The position numbers and the translations under genes are program-made. The notes under the pieces are model-generated. The model had not been told where the DNA came from, did not search any database, and saw nothing but the letters and a program-made list of their open reading frames with translations. From positions 1,111,501 to 1,175,500 of the forward strand of contig WARS01000009.1 of assembly GCA_008933995.1 (NCBI GenBank): 64,000 bases of DNA, in the 5' to 3' direction. This document shows positions 26,655 to 39,555 of this stretch, one piece after another; within the stretch, counting starts at the first letter, position 1, and each line of letters starts with the position of its first letter. Source of the DNA: Datnioides undecimradiatus (taxonomy: Eukaryota; Chordata; Actinopteri; Lobotiformes; Datnioididae).

Positions 26655-29600
26655 TCTTCCAGAAAACCTGACACTCACGGATCAGCAGCTCACCTGTGGA
26701 GACTGAAAGCTTCTGCTTCCTCTCAGGGAGATGCTGGGCAAGCTTTGGCACACACACACACACACACACACACACCATCAGCTCCTGGGGGGAAATTCTC
26801 CCTTTTTATCTTATATATTATATTTGGATGTGCAGAAAAGGATGAAGTCAGGTGACCTTTAACGTCGTGTTAACAGTAGTCAGATTACCTTGGCTGTCAT
26901 ATTCAGTAGGTGGCAGCATTAATAAACACATGACTATCATTGTAAACCAGACTTTGGTTGGGTTTAGGCATAACAACGGTTTGATTTTAGGAAAATATTG
27001 CAGTTTTGGTTGAAATAAGTACAACAGTTAGACCAGTTAATAGGCTTATGATACTACAGGGAGTATTTTTGGAGCAGCAGTCAGAGCTACAGTTTGTTTT
27101 TTAAATTACAGGCTGTTGGAAAAATGGGATTTGGGTCCACTGGGACTTTTTTTTTTTTTCAGAATAAAAGGCCAGAGCAACAATGGCACAGCACCCTAAT
27201 ATTGTCTGTCTGCAATTTGCTGCAGCACAAGTCACTAAAAGTTACACCAGAGCTTATTTGCTGCCTCTTGTGGCTGCTAACATGATGGATAAGAGCAGGA
27301 AGAGTGAACCAGTACAGTTCAGTGTCAGCCTGCAAAGATCTTATTTAAAATATTATCATATTTGCAATAAGTATTATAAAAAAATAGCTTTATTTGTAAT
27401 TTTAAAAACTTGTTAATGCTAAATCCAACAAAGTTGCAGCCATTACACTGTCAGTGCAGTGGTGCAGAATGCATTTAACTTTGAAAAAAAGCATTTTAAC
27501 TTTCATTCATAATGAAATGCACACAGGTATGTATATGCATGAATGTAACTTGCAGTGCTTACGCAGGAGTGTTTCCTCTCCTTCTTCTTCTGCAGCTTTA
27601 AACCAGAACAGAGCTCGTAACGACATTTGTGGTTTTTTGGCTGCAGCACACACACAGCACACACTCGGCTCTTTCCCCGACAGAACACATATGAATTATC
27701 CGTTCAGCCGCCTCATTGATTGGTGGCAACAGAGGTGTTAAGAATAATTAGCTCGTTGCTTGTTGCTGTGTCATACTGTATGACACCAGCGGTCAGTGTC
27801 ACTGACAAAGACGAGAGGAGTGAGCTCAGGTCACGATGTCTCACAGCGATTTTCAGCACTGAGTCATGGAACAGCCACGGCTTAGGAGAGAGGATAACGG
27901 CCAGACGGCATGGACGAGGACTTTCCAAGTAGCAGGAGGGAAAGTGAGAGAGAAAGTGAAAGCAGCGATGGAAGATGGACTAATCAAATCTCAGGAAAAA
28001 CACGTGAAGTAACATAAAGAGACACATCACCTCTGTTTTCTGCTGCAGACGCTAATGCAACCCAACAGAACCCGATCTGTTAAATCTCATCTTTAAAATA
28101 TTCTTTGAAACATCACGTTTAACTGTGGGCTTCATCTTTGGAGCTGCACGTGCCCAGAAATTCAATCTACACAGCACAAACACACACACACACACCTGTG
28201 AATGCAGCATCTATATGGTTCTCTAACTCCACAGGCAACTGCCTCTCACAGCGGTAAAGAGCGGGGACATGCCAGCTGTACACATGCACACAGAGACCAT
28301 ATGCTCTGTGCTGTAGCTAGAGTTGTGCGGCGTCCAGCTCTGTAGAGCGTCACAACCCGTGCATGAACACGAGCCAGAGGTCCTCCCTTTCTCATGACCT
28401 GCACGCATCAGACATCCATCTCTGTCGTGACAAATATCGGTTAACGTTAAGCCACAAAACGCTACCTGACTGTTAAAAGACACCAACGCTGAGCGTCGGA
28501 AAAGCAAATCTGTGTCTTTAGAAATTAGATTTACACAGTGGAACTGTGCTCCTGATTACATTATAGTGACAAATCTAACTTTTGTCTGGACTATATTCAT
28601 TATTATGATAAAAGCACTTTAGTAGAGGTTTGGGAAAGACTGTGGTTGTGATTAAGCCACTGTGTCTGTATTAAACTGGACAGATATTGTAAAGCAAAGC
28701 TGGACGGGGTGTGTTCATGAATAGTTCATTTATATGATCCATGTCAGTAATTATGGGACTCTACAGATATGTTAACTAAAGCATTGTGTTATTAGAAAAT
28801 GATGTGGCAGAAAATGTGCAGATTAGTTGTATACAAATGCAATTTCCCGGAGACAGAGTTCAGGGAAAGGGGCGCAGCCACATCACGTGTTTTCACATTT
28901 CCGTGGGGAATACAGTCTCATAAAAAGAAACATGCAGAGCTGCAGGTTTGGGGATGTAATTAAACATGGGATCTTTTGATTTAGTGTTTAAATTCAGGCA
29001 CTTACCAGGAAACAAATGAGGAACGAACTGCTAGTTAAATAAGTAAGTCTAATCATATTTTCTATAGCAGCTAAGGATTAGTTAATTGTTAGTTCATTCA
29101 TAAATAAATGTGAAATAAATCAGGAGCAACCTGAAAAATGGTGACTCATAAAGAAGCAGTTCCCTAATAATTCATGATAAATAATAAACAACGAGAACAA
29201 AGTTTGGGATTCTGTATTAATAAAACATTAGGTAATAATTAGTTTATATAATAAAGTGATCATAATACTTAGTAGTTACTGAGTTATCCCTATAACTTCA
29301 TCATTGCCTATTCTGTATAATATATAGGTAATATAAGTATATTATTTACCTGTATCTGCTCTCTAGTATCTCATCATTATCATTAGGGATTAATAAGGAA
29401 GCACTTAACGAGTTAACGAGTCGTCAATTATCAACTCGCTGCCGCTTTGTTCTCCACTCATCTCTTAATTAAGGAATCAGTAACTACTCTATAAGATTTA
29501 ATTAGGAGTTAGGAGTAAAGGAAGAAGGAAAGACAAGGAAGAGGGAGCAGACGCAGGAAGAAAAGAGAGAGCGGAGGAGATTAAAGCATGAGAGACAGAT

Positions 29601-29828
29601 TTTCTAATGCAAACTTATAAAAAAAGCATTTCCTGGAAGAGCAGCAGCATGAGGCCCGTCAGTGTGTCACTCTGCCACTGACCAATAACATTCACACGAC
29701 GCACCTGGATCTCAAACAGAAAGGAGCAGCACACAAAAACACAGTCGAGCAGATAAACAGAGGCAGTTGCGTAACTCCCAGCGTGCGTCTCAGAGGGGAC
29801 AAATTATTTTCACTCAGCCACACCTAGC

Positions 29829-29863
<35 letters not shown>

Positions 29864-31391
29864 CAGAGCACACAGAAGTGTAAAACACCACATTCATTAT
29901 CTCATGTGACGTTTTTTTGCAGAAACACAAACGCACACAGCAGAAGGCCGCAGGGGAGCGGAGCAGCTCAGGACTCCTGAGAGACCAGCGACGCTGGGAT
30001 TCTCAGTGTGTTACAACACCTCAGAAACACCCTCGGCCTGCCCAACACACACTTTCCCCTAACTCCAATTTTCACCTCCACATGTCTTGGCTTGAATGCT
30101 GAAGGTCAGTTTTCCCAGAGCGACAGAAAACTAAATAAAAAAGCCAAAGAAAAGAGGTGTGTGAAGGTGTGTTTAGGAAAAGGCTGCTGCTGTCATGGCC
30201 CGAAAAATAACCAGAAATGCAGGTTATTACTTTTCTAATTACAATGACCAAAACATGTTATTTGTGTCTCTGTCTGAAAATAGAGGACAACCCCAGAGGA
30301 CAACAGACAACAGATCCTACGGTGGTGCAAGATACTTTACACGAGTGTGAGCGACATCATCATCATAGTGATGATGATGTTTGAAAGATAAGCTGGAGCA
30401 ACTTCAATTCATCGGATCTAATTATTCGTTAACTGCTGCAGCAAAGCTCAGTTAGCATGTTAGCATCACTTGGATCTTCTTCTACCAAATCCAACTGTCT
30501 AACCAAGACAATGCAAATGTAGCTTACATGTTGGAATGCTAGCTGTTGCTGCGCTTTGGAGGTCTACAACAATTAAATCTCTTATCACCTATTGTGTGCA
30601 ATAATATTTTTAAAATCTCACAATTGTCCTGTCCCACACTGAGCCACCGCAGTGCTAAAACAATACACACATGCATGCACTGATATGAGGATTGAAGCAG
30701 GCATTTAAAGGTAATGCAGAAGTAGCTGATTGCTTTTAAATGCAGTAATTTGTAAAGATTTCAGTAACCCGGAGGCTGATTGCAGTTCACTTAATGACCA
30801 CCGGTGTCATTATTAACAAGGACTTTCTCAATATTATGCATATTACCTTTAACAATGTAGTAATACTGAATTTAAAGTCCATAAACGCTCATTAAAAAGG
30901 TAGTAATGTGAATAAATCTGCAAATGCATCACAGTAAGGTTAACTGCAATTAGCTGCAGACCAGAGTGTCTTTATATCCTTGTTGGTTTATTCATACACA
31001 CAGGTTTATGTTCCATTTTGTGTGTTTGCATAAATGATCAAGCAGTGGTTAACTGATTAACATGTTAAAGAGCACACACACACTGCTGGAGAGGCAGGGT
31101 CTCTTTTCATGCTCGAGCTAAGTCTTTTATAAGTACTGTGTGTGTCTGTGTGTGTCTGTGTGAGTGTGTGAGAGAGAAAGTTATCTTTTTATCTTTTACA
31201 AACAAACACACACATTTAACAAAAAAAAAAGAAAAAAAGCCACAGACACACACTCAAAGTGTCCAACGCTGCTTTAAAATAGCCGGCAAGTGGGCGCGCA
31301 CACACCGACAGAGGGCTAGTGAAGGACACGGAGAGAGTGTACAGGAATAAAACGAAAGAACGGAAGTTAAGAGAAAGAAAGGCGGGGCGGG

Positions 31392-31429
<38 letters not shown>

Positions 31430-31687
31430 GCTTGAAGCACTGTGTGGTACCAGGCTGATATAGTTAAGCGCAGCACTGATTGAGTTACACAGATTTACTG
31501 CTTCCTATGCCCCTATCATCATCTACCATTAGCTGCACACACACACACACACACATTTTATTTGTTCTCTTCTCTCTCTGGCTGGGGGAGGAGGGTGGTA
31601 GAAACATGACCTCTGGGGCTGCTGGAGGAGTTCATCAGGGAAGCGTTCCTGCCAAAACAGCAGGAAGGAGGAAGGAGGCTGCGAGCA

Positions 31688-31730
<43 letters not shown>

Positions 31731-33820
31731 GCGAACAAAAGGAGACTGCTGCCTTTATCGATTCCTGCAGGGTGAGGCTATGTGTTGATGGTGGAACACA
31801 CAGTATTTCTATATTTAAGTCAAACAGCTTTTCACATTAAGTTCTGCATATTAGTGTAAATACTGTGATACAAATAACAGGATCGTGTGTGGACTAATGC
31901 ACAAAGCTCTGTTTACGTGTCACAATTCGTGTTCTCCGTCCTCATTAAAAGTCCAAATAAGAATTGGCGGCACAGCTGATTCACCAGCTTCTCCTCATGT
32001 CCACCAAGTGGTTGTTTACCGTCGCTGAGTCCAGAGAAAACAACAACAATGGAAGAACAGTCCATTGTGATTGTCATAAATCTGTTTTTAAAAGCTCTGT
32101 TTTCCCCTCAATACTAGAATGACACATTATTTTATTTTTCCTTACTTATCATCATGAATTACGGGTTGATTGCACCATGTCATTTAATGACACCATCTAC
32201 CTTTAGATTGGCTCCTTATAAACGTCACAATCTTAAGCCAGTTCTTCAGGTGTTGCTGAGTTTGGGGAAGCTTCAGATGGCACCCGAACACGACAGACCC
32301 CCATAGGCCCCTACGGATAGAATGAAGTAGAGAAAGAGATAGCAGAAAGAAAGTAAGAGGTAGGGTGATCGAATGTAAGAGCGAAAGAGGGGTGCATTAC
32401 AAAACCGTGCAAAGCACCATCTCACGTGTATTTTCAGGAGATATTCTGCCTTAAAAGTTTGATTCTTCACCGTGTAACCAAGCCCGAACCTCTGACCTCT
32501 CAAACATGGAGGGAGTAATGTCCTCAGAGATGTTTTAGATGAACAGGCAGGAACAAGCCAAAGGTTGCACGGTTAATGAGGGAATATTCTCTGCACACAT
32601 CTTTATCTTAATGACATAATTGCACTGATGAATGCTTTCAAAGTGCAGGGTGCAATGTTGCATGCAGAAACTGTCGATCTGCTTGCTGTGGGTCCCTTTG
32701 GGGTCCGGTATATCATAAATATGCATATTTTGCAAATCAGTCGCATTAAAGCAGGTGAGTTTTTAAGACATTAGCCATTTTTTCCTTTGCTGAGACCTAA
32801 AAATCTCTCTGAAGGTTATTTCTCTTCCTTTTTGTGTCCCCGTCAGTGTGGAGAAGACAGACGAAACTGGACAGCTGTCAGCACATAATGTATCACAGAG
32901 TTAGCTGTGACGTAGCATGCCCACAGTCGTACATCGTCTGAGCTGAGGCAATGGGATTGTATTGAATAAGGACGAGCTGCTGGGTCCAGAAGTGTCTTTT
33001 AGTTTCCTTACAATTATTTCATCCCTGCTAGGAATCACTTAGCTAATTGCTAATTGAAGTGACACACGTGAGCATCAGTCATGCAGGAATTACAAAGAAA
33101 CTAGATCCAAATCTAACAGTTTGAACATTATTAGCTGTAGTTTCCACTCACTGGGTTGTAAGTTTGCAGGTTTCTACCTTTAAAAGCCTGTAGTCCTCAA
33201 AAATTCAGCTCTTTTCTAACACAGTCGCTCATCTTTTGCCCTCGTGATTCATCTGGGACCCTGTTTTTAACCACCCAAGTACTGAAAGTCAGTGAACACT
33301 AGACTTTCACCTCCACAACCTCAGAAACCAAAACACCCAAAGACATCCCTCAGGCGCTTTGTTAGCCTATGTTCTCATGGAGGATTCAAGTCAGCATCCT
33401 CCACAGTGCTAACTTTTATCTTTTAATCTCCACAGTTACGATGAGTGTGTTGGCCCAGGTTCGACTCAGATCTACATACCTACAGATGACCCACCTCCTT
33501 ACTCCCTCCTGGACCCCTGTCAGAGAGGGGCAGAGCAGGAGGAGCAGCCTAACTACACCGGTGTGGACCCGTCTCCATACTGTGGAGAGACCTCAGCCAG
33601 CGCCACCTGGCTCTCCCCCTCCCACTACCCGCTGGGACTGCAGGAGCATCAACACATCGCATCCATCTCCTTCCCGCTGGAAGCGGCGCCGCCTTATGAG
33701 TCAGTGTTGGCCGAGCAGGGACAGCCCCTCCCTCTCATGCCGTGTGACCTTTACAAACACCAATCAGAGAGGGGCGATGATGGCAACACCCGGCAACCAG
33801 GGGCGAACCAGATCTTGTAG
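2546..33820 (+). CDS. bean1: BEAN1 (NEDD4-associated membrane protein), 4 recognised exons
   Basis: Coding exons 2546-2570, 23176-23379, 24319-24460 and 33436-33820 join in phases 1, 1 and 2 with GT/AG introns into 251 residues (human BEAN1 is about 259). Residues 35-59 form one transmembrane helix containing SCITIIVGS, as in mammalian BEAN1. The cytoplasmic tail keeps LYPDSPP, then YDECVGPGSTQ and DDPPPYSL, closely matching human BEAN1. PPxY motifs that bind NEDD4-type WW domains are PPRY (122-125, formed across the last splice) and PPPY (143-146). A third site reads APPY (208-211), weaker than the mammalian LPPY. N12-Q-S is a possible glycosylation site in the short ectodomain. The His-rich run of mammalian BEAN1 is absent. 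Exons 2-4 are secure. The first exon and start are less so: the phase-1 donor at 2571 fits, but the exon could begin at an acceptor at 2450 and be internal. Family role: NEDD4 partner in brain. Confidence 0.88.
3160..3300. repeat. Decayed retroposon-like fragment
   Basis: The segment with TTCCTTTATTTGTCCCATA followed by GACAGCAGCAAGTAGGAAG resembles the 'ctttatttgtcccacac...cagcagcaa' tail that I know as a widespread degenerate fish repeat. No target-site duplication or poly(A) tail was identified. The assignment is from memory of the pattern only. Confidence 0.35.
5579..5626. repeat. (GT)n microsatellite
   Basis: About 24 GT units with one C interruption, in bean1 intron 1. Alternating purine-pyrimidine sequence of this length is prone to Z-DNA and length polymorphism. 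Confidence 0.95.
8313..8364. repeat. (GT)n microsatellite
   Basis: About 26 uninterrupted GT units in bean1 intron 1, the longest pure dinucleotide run of the intron. It generates the spurious His/Thr-rich open frames on the minus strand. Confidence 0.95.
10948..10976. repeat. (CAA)n trinucleotide repeat
   Basis: About nine CAA units in bean1 intron 1, non-coding here. Confidence 0.9.
13820..14140 (+). repeat. Dispersed repeat, copy A
   Basis: The left part contains GGCCACCAGG, then GCGACTCCATTGGTTGCAAA and AAGAAGTCAGG; the right part contains AATATGGTCACTTCTG and CCTAAAAACAAGGACGG. The same ordered blocks recur in reverse near 34985-35295, and the left blocks recur at 55295-55420, so this is an interspersed element. 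I see no open frame, terminal repeats or poly(A) tail. It is non-autonomous and diverged, and boundaries are approximate. Confidence 0.6.
16085..16262. promoter_or_regulatory. Candidate intronic enhancer (homeodomain-site cluster)
   Basis: An AT-balanced unique stretch free of microsatellites holds two TAATGAGC copies (16152-16159, 16250-16257), TTAATTAG (16205-16212) and the palindrome ATTAGCTAAT (16244-16253), all homeodomain-type cores. It resembles vertebrate conserved non-coding elements in texture, but conservation cannot be tested from the window alone. Confidence 0.25.
17072..17106. repeat. (GT)n microsatellite
   Basis: Run of GT dinucleotides in bean1 intron 1. About 180 bp downstream (17280-17336) there is a short tandem array built on GATGGATGGATCATAGCAG, two near-perfect copies plus partial ones. 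Confidence 0.9.
24461..33435 (+). other. bean1: bean1 intron 3 (about 9 kb)
   Basis: Bounded by donor CG/GTAAGTG after 24460 and acceptor CACAG at 33435. It contains only microsatellites ((CA)n near 26624-26652, 26753-26775, 29830-29861 and 31396-31429; (GT)n near 31702-31728) and AT-rich unique sequence. A stretch near 32560-32760 with octamer-like and ATATGCATAT motifs may be regulatory. No other gene was recognised. Confidence 0.7.
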
Positions 33821-36800
33821 GACAATTAATTGGTTTCTTTCACCTGCGCTGTTGGTCGTCCCCAGCTGAATTATACAAACACTTGTGATGCGGGGCACAA
33901 AATGGCTGTTAGGAGCAGCTGTGGCACCAAGCAACAGACCTACACCTCTCCCACACAGTCACTAACCCCCGAATGAGGCTGAAACCTTGCTGACGTCAGC
34001 CTCTCAGTGGACTGAAATGCAGCCAGGACTCTGGTTTTCAACAATTTGACAACATTTTGTCTCCGGACGAAATAAAAACTCACTGATTGCGTTGTACTGT
34101 AAATTTTCTGATGCTCCTTTGGACAAACACTCTCCTCCATCTGGTAATAATAACAATAACATCATTGTCTTGTTTAGTTTCGGCCATGTTTTGACTGTTA
34201 ATCCCTCCTTCTTGAACGAGAGCCAATCCAAGAGTCACATGTCACGTTTGGAGGCTGCAAAACCATCTATTCACCGTCCTGTAGATGACGGCAGGTCGAC
34301 CGTGTCTGTAGAGGAACAACAGAGTGTAAACAGTCTCAGTGTGGTGTTTAGTAGTGTAGTTTAAGGTAGACACAAGCACACAGAGAACCGCCCCCCTTTC
34401 CATTTCTTTTGGCGTGATCCTCACCTGTCGGTCTGTTTAAACAATGTTTTAGGTAAACCTGCCACCATGTGTTGCGTGTGACGTCCCCAACTACCAGAAC
34501 GCCACTGCTGGTTTCCAGTCTCTGTAGTGTGTTTAGAGCAGTGTGCTGTTCTGTAGCTTCCAGTGTGGTGGTAGATCCCCAGCCGCCCCCCCCCTACCCC
34601 GACCCCGACCCCCACCCAACTTTCCATTTGTGTAACGATGTCATGGAAGTCACACACCTGTCACCAACAGAGAGTGAGGGGTTTCAGCTCGGTATAACTC
34701 TTTCTATCAAGGGCTCTGGTTCCAATATCGCTTCTGTAACCGGACCCCCAGCAGCAACATGTAGCTCGGAGCCCTCCTCCCGATGAGGTGGGGCTGATGC
34801 AACAAAGACAATACACATTAAACTGTAGACTTTAACACACTGTTCGACAGAGGAGTGGATGCTTCTGCCTTTGTCTAACTAAAGGGTAATCTGCACAAGC
34901 CACAACTGGATTGCGTTGCTAAAATGCTAAGCTATATGAAAGAGCGGACGTAGCCTTTGTAATAACACCTGTTAGTTTAGATCCTGGTCGTCCACAAGTT
35001 TGGCATCACGGCTGCGCCATCTTTATTTTTAGAAACTAGAAGTGACCATGCGCTGGCTTTGCTAGGCCTCTATGATTGACATAGCATCAATTTGCTGCAC
35101 TGGAAGCCTTGAAACTAGACAGTTGAGACCATGAACTCATCGGGAACATGTTTACTTTGGTAATAAATCAGTGAGAAGTTGAGTCATTTTCTCATAAACT
35201 TCAATACGATCTGACTTCTCCTTGCTGTGGCGTCGCCCCCTGGTGGCCACTAGAAAGAATGCAAGTTTAAGGCATTTGCTCATTAGCTTCACTTCTCAGA
35301 GCCAGAAGCTACATTTACTGTTTTACACAGTCTTTGACTTAATTACACAATTAATCAGATTGCTAATTAAGTAAATAAACCTAATGTGATTGTGTTATTG
35401 TGGCCACTACCAGATTAAGCATGTTACCGTTAACGTAAACATGCAAAACAAGATATGTTAATTTTTATAACGTTAATTTTAATGTTGACTCATATTCCAG
35501 TTCATTCTTGGTGAATTTATTAATCATTTGGTCTTTAAAATGTCAGAAAACGGTGAAAACTGACCATGTGATTTCTTCAAATTGCAGAAACCAGAACTTA
35601 TTTTCACATGAGACACAACAAAATCCTGAAAGCTGATTAGTTTGAGCTGACACAGTGTTATAATTAGCATTTGAAATTGAGGTTGAGGGTGAATCAGAGA
35701 CTTTTGGATTGAGGACGTTTGCAAAACAGTGACTCAAAGATACTTTAACACAAAGGTCACGAAATTACAAGTGTGCGCGTGCAGAGTTGTGATAGATGTC
35801 TTAACCCTTAGCATCGCAGCTTCCTGTCTCATCTGAGCCACCAGTGGAACTCTGAATAAATCATAACCACAAACTCTCTCAGCATTATGCCTGGTCATAA
35901 AATATGAAACCAGCTGCTCGTTGCTGTTGGCGTCCAAACTGTGGCCGCCAAGCATCCTGTTGTATCACCTCAACGCTCTTTGTATTTCAAATCAGTTCTA
36001 CCACACTGGGACAAAGGCAGAAGCAAAGGAGCAGTGTTTATGTGAATATCAGTGTGAATGTGTGTGTGGAGGGAAAACTCGGTTTATCCCAGAGACGACG
36101 CGTCGCCATTTACCACCAGTTATTGAAGCAGGAGGTCGTTTGAGGCTGAGCTTCAGTAACGATGCAAATGTAATTTCTAGTTTTAGGATGATTTGTCCAG
36201 ATTTTTGTAACTTTTGTTTCTTGGTTTAGGAAATTTGTCCTGGTGTGACTTTGTATTTGCGTTAAAAGATGTGCCTAATAGCCCTCAGACTGTTAGCTTG
36301 AACATTGTAGCCATAATATAATAATCTCGATGCAACTAACCCAGTGCTTTGCACTGTTTCATGTCTGGTTAAGTATTGGTTTACTGATGTGGTACAGAAG
36401 CCCTCCTCATTAACTGAATCCCTGTAAAATAAGTTGTGATGGCACGCTTTGCTGAGCGGTGATCAGCTTCATCTGTTTTGGTTTAGTTTAGTGTCCCAGC
36501 GTTGCTTTTAAGAGTGGAGCGTTAGTGAATTCAAATGCAGATGTCAACAACTGTTTTGATTGTAAAGTCAGTGTCTGATCACCTACGGTCTCTGTCTTTC
36601 CACCGTGCACGCTTCTGTCCACACCTTCGTCTCCATCTCCCTGTGCAAGATTCAGGAAATCTTTGAAATTTGCTATTTTAATGTGCACAGCCGCTCACTC
36701 CCAGTTCAGTCCGTCCATTAGCAATGCCTCATTCTCACTGTCTTGCACTGTAACCTCGTGTAACACACGGGGAAACAGCTTAAAATCGGGTTCAGAGTAA

Positions 36801-38062
36801 ATTTAGCTGAGCCCCCACAGGCGAATTGGTGATTTCGTGATGATTCTGTCGGTGATTAATTGTGAAATCGAGTGTAATTAGAGTAGAAAGTAGTTTTATC
36901 AGCAGAGTAGAGTAAAACTTTGAAACGATGGATCTGATATATTGACTGACACAAGATGTGACAAGACACTACACGTGGTGCAGACAGGCTGCCTTTAATA
37001 CTCAGAGTGCATTAATACAGCACAGTCCTGCATGAATACACAAGAAGGAACAGACGACAAAGCCACAGATTTGCCTTTTTTTGGGGGGGGGATCTGAGAA
37101 ATGCAACACCGATTTTCAGAAAATTGTGATGAAATTCAAACATGGTTTTTAAAAATGTGTTTTCCTTCAGTTTTCCTGCTCATGCTGATGATTTTCAAGT
37201 ACAAACAAAACTCAAATTTGCAGCAATGCCTCTTTAATTTAAATATTGTCCTCAACCTGAGGCGTGGAACTTGTTTTTGGAGTGTACTACTATATTTAAG
37301 GAAAATCTGATTATAACCTCTAAATAACCTCTGCCATGGGAAACAGGACGCTTTTTCCTTTTCCACTGCTGTCATTTTATTTATTTTTTTGATGAATATT
37401 ATAAACAAACATCTTATATATAAGGTAGAGTTACACAGACAATCTGAAAACACAAAACAAATCCAAATATAATCAGGAAACAATGCACCCGACACAGCAC
37501 GGTCAATCCAAGGTGTTTCACGGCACACGCAGAGGAAAAGAAAACCAAAAGACGGACACAAACACAAGAGTAGAAGCATTAAAGTGATTAAAATAATAAT
37601 AATAGCTTATATTTTTATGTATGTATACATAAACACATCTGTGTATGTTTAAAATACCCACGACAGGGCCTGTTACAGAGTTTTCCAATCAGCCACCAGA
37701 GGGTGGTGCAGAGCTGTGACCCTGGACGGTGAATATAACAGTGAGATGTGAGTGAAGTCCACATTGGGTGTGTTTAAACGCTTTGTTAGGTGAGAGGCAG
37801 TGTGGTAGAGACGATCAGGGTTAGCCAGTATTATCAATACCTTTTCATTTGTAGCACCGTTTGATTGGTGGTGTGTAAACGTCGTCCATGTCCACCACTT
37901 CCCATCTCTCCTCCCTCCTTCTCTCCTCCGTCTGTCCGGGCGACAGGCTTCGTGTATATAATAGGAACCGCGGTCAGTGATGTTTCCTCTTGTTCTGTAT
38001 TAGAGATTTTGTTAAATATTTTCTTCTGTAGAGGAGAACGAATAAATCTGAACTCTTGTATG
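33821..38062 (+). other. bean1: bean1 3'UTR (probable extent)
   Basis: No coding potential was recognised between the bean1 stop (33818-33820) and the next promoter. Poly(A) signals AATAAA occur at 34071-34076 (proximal) and 38041-38046 (distal). The distal one is followed by a TG-rich stretch typical of a cleavage region. I infer a short and a long 3'UTR. The segment also carries a reversed copy of a dispersed repeat (about 34985-35295). The distal end is inferred from the signal only. Confidence 0.4.
34985..35295 (-). repeat. Dispersed repeat, copy B (reverse orientation)
   Basis: Read on the minus strand it runs GGCCACCAGGGGGCGACGCC, then GAGAAGTCAGATC, TATGAGAAAATGACTCAAC and later GGTCACTTCTAG with CTAAAAATAAAGATGGC. 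This is the same block order as the copy at 13820-14140. It lies in the inferred bean1 3'UTR, so it would be transcribed antisense to its own orientation. Confidence 0.6.
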
Positions 38063-38392
38063 AACCCGAGTGTCTGATTCACTCGCTTTGTGAATCAAAC
38101 GGACACACACACACACAAAAACACACACTTCCCTGTGTCCATGTGCTGAATACATGCTGCAACATAAAACACCTCTGTCCTGTGTGCTGCGCCGTAGACT
38201 TAGACCTCATTTTTCACACTGAGGATTCATTTAAACTTTCAGATTTTCAGACCTGCTTCGACATGCACAGTTAATATTGCTGTCTTCTTTCACACTTGGG
38301 GCTCACGGGAGCAAGCGAGGATCACATCACACACGTTTTACAGTTTTTCAGCACTAACACGCTGATCGTACACTCCGAATTCCCAAACCACA

Positions 38393-38424
38393 GTACGTGT
38401 GCGCGCTTCCAGGCGCACACGTAC
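38393..38424. other. Perfect 12-bp inverted repeat, 8-nt loop
   Basis: GTACGTGTGCGC (38393-38404) is followed by an 8-nt spacer and its exact reverse complement (38413-38424). The arms alternate purine and pyrimidine. It lies about 350 bp beyond the distal bean1 poly(A) signal and has no T-tract. Confidence 0.9.
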
Positions 38425-39555
38425 AAATGCATGATCTATACTGTGACCTAAAGGACTGTGCTGGTGATAACTGTGCATCATTGGTTTAATATAAAGGCTG
38501 ATCGTGCAGTACTACAGCAGATACGTGATGCTCGTCTTGACTCGCTGTGCTCTGTGCAAAGTGCTGTTGACATCGTTTAGGATGTGGAGCCACAGCGTGG
38601 AGGGTCCTGCACACAAGCTGTCAGTCATGACGTCACACGGCCTTTTCATAGCATCGGATAAATAAATGCATGTACTGCAGGCAGCCACCGGGGGGTGAAC
38701 AGGATGTTGTCTGTCTCTATGCACAGTGAAAGATGCTCAGTAACAAAAAGACTTTTAAACTCTGCTGATGGCATAAAGTAGTTTACACTTCCTGTCTCCT
38801 GAGTGGACGTGCCACTCTGCCTGGTCTGAAGGAGTTGACAACATTGGATTTGCAAATGAATGTTTGGATGCATAATGTATTCTTGTTTTTTCTGTTACAC
38901 CAGACATTCATGCAGAGAATAGCCGCCTTTTCTAATCCGGCTCTGGTCCAATCCCAAAGCCCCAAACCCTCACAGACTTTGCTGACATCACCTGGTAACT
39001 GCTTGAGTACAAAAGGCTGCGAGGGCCTAAAGTAGTGTAAAGGAGGAGGCACTTTGCAATATATAATGTTACCTTGACGATGCCAAAACAGGTCCTGCAC
39101 ACTTGTGGGGTTTTGTTTTTCATTTACAGCTTTCTTCACGGCTGCTTCAGCAATCGACTGAACGTCATCCAGGTTCTTTGCTTAAAGTGTAGATGAGAGT
39201 TTAACTTAAAACGTCTCACCTGTGAAGGTCCTTTTATGTAGCTGCCCTTTTCATTTCTTTTTTTTTTTTTTTGGTTTAATACTTCTCAGGCTTCTATGAA
39301 CTGTGGGTAATACCCTGGGGCAAAGTCTGCAGAGAGTGTGCATAAATATAGGAGAGAGCCATCGTGCACCTGACAGTTTGACAGTCCGAAGCCCTCGCTT
39401 TGTGGGAACGCTCATCAAATTCCCTCGTTTGCTTCAGGCTCATTAGAACAAGTTCGCCAGTTGGACGCCAAGATGGAAGTTGAATTTCAACGTTTCTTTC
39501 TCCGCTATAGGAGCAAACTCAGAAACCATGTCGCTCTCCAACAGGATGTACGCAG

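Noticed and set aside
29917..30238. Plus-strand frames after TTTTTTTGCAG, resembling an exon with an acceptor
   Set aside because: No matching donor or family resemblance, and bean1 exon phases are already satisfied without it.
2571..33435. Search for a pentanucleotide TGGAA repeat of the SCA31 type in bean1 introns
   Set aside because: No such array is present. Repeats are di-, tri- and tetranucleotides, and TK2, the human partner gene, is not in the window.
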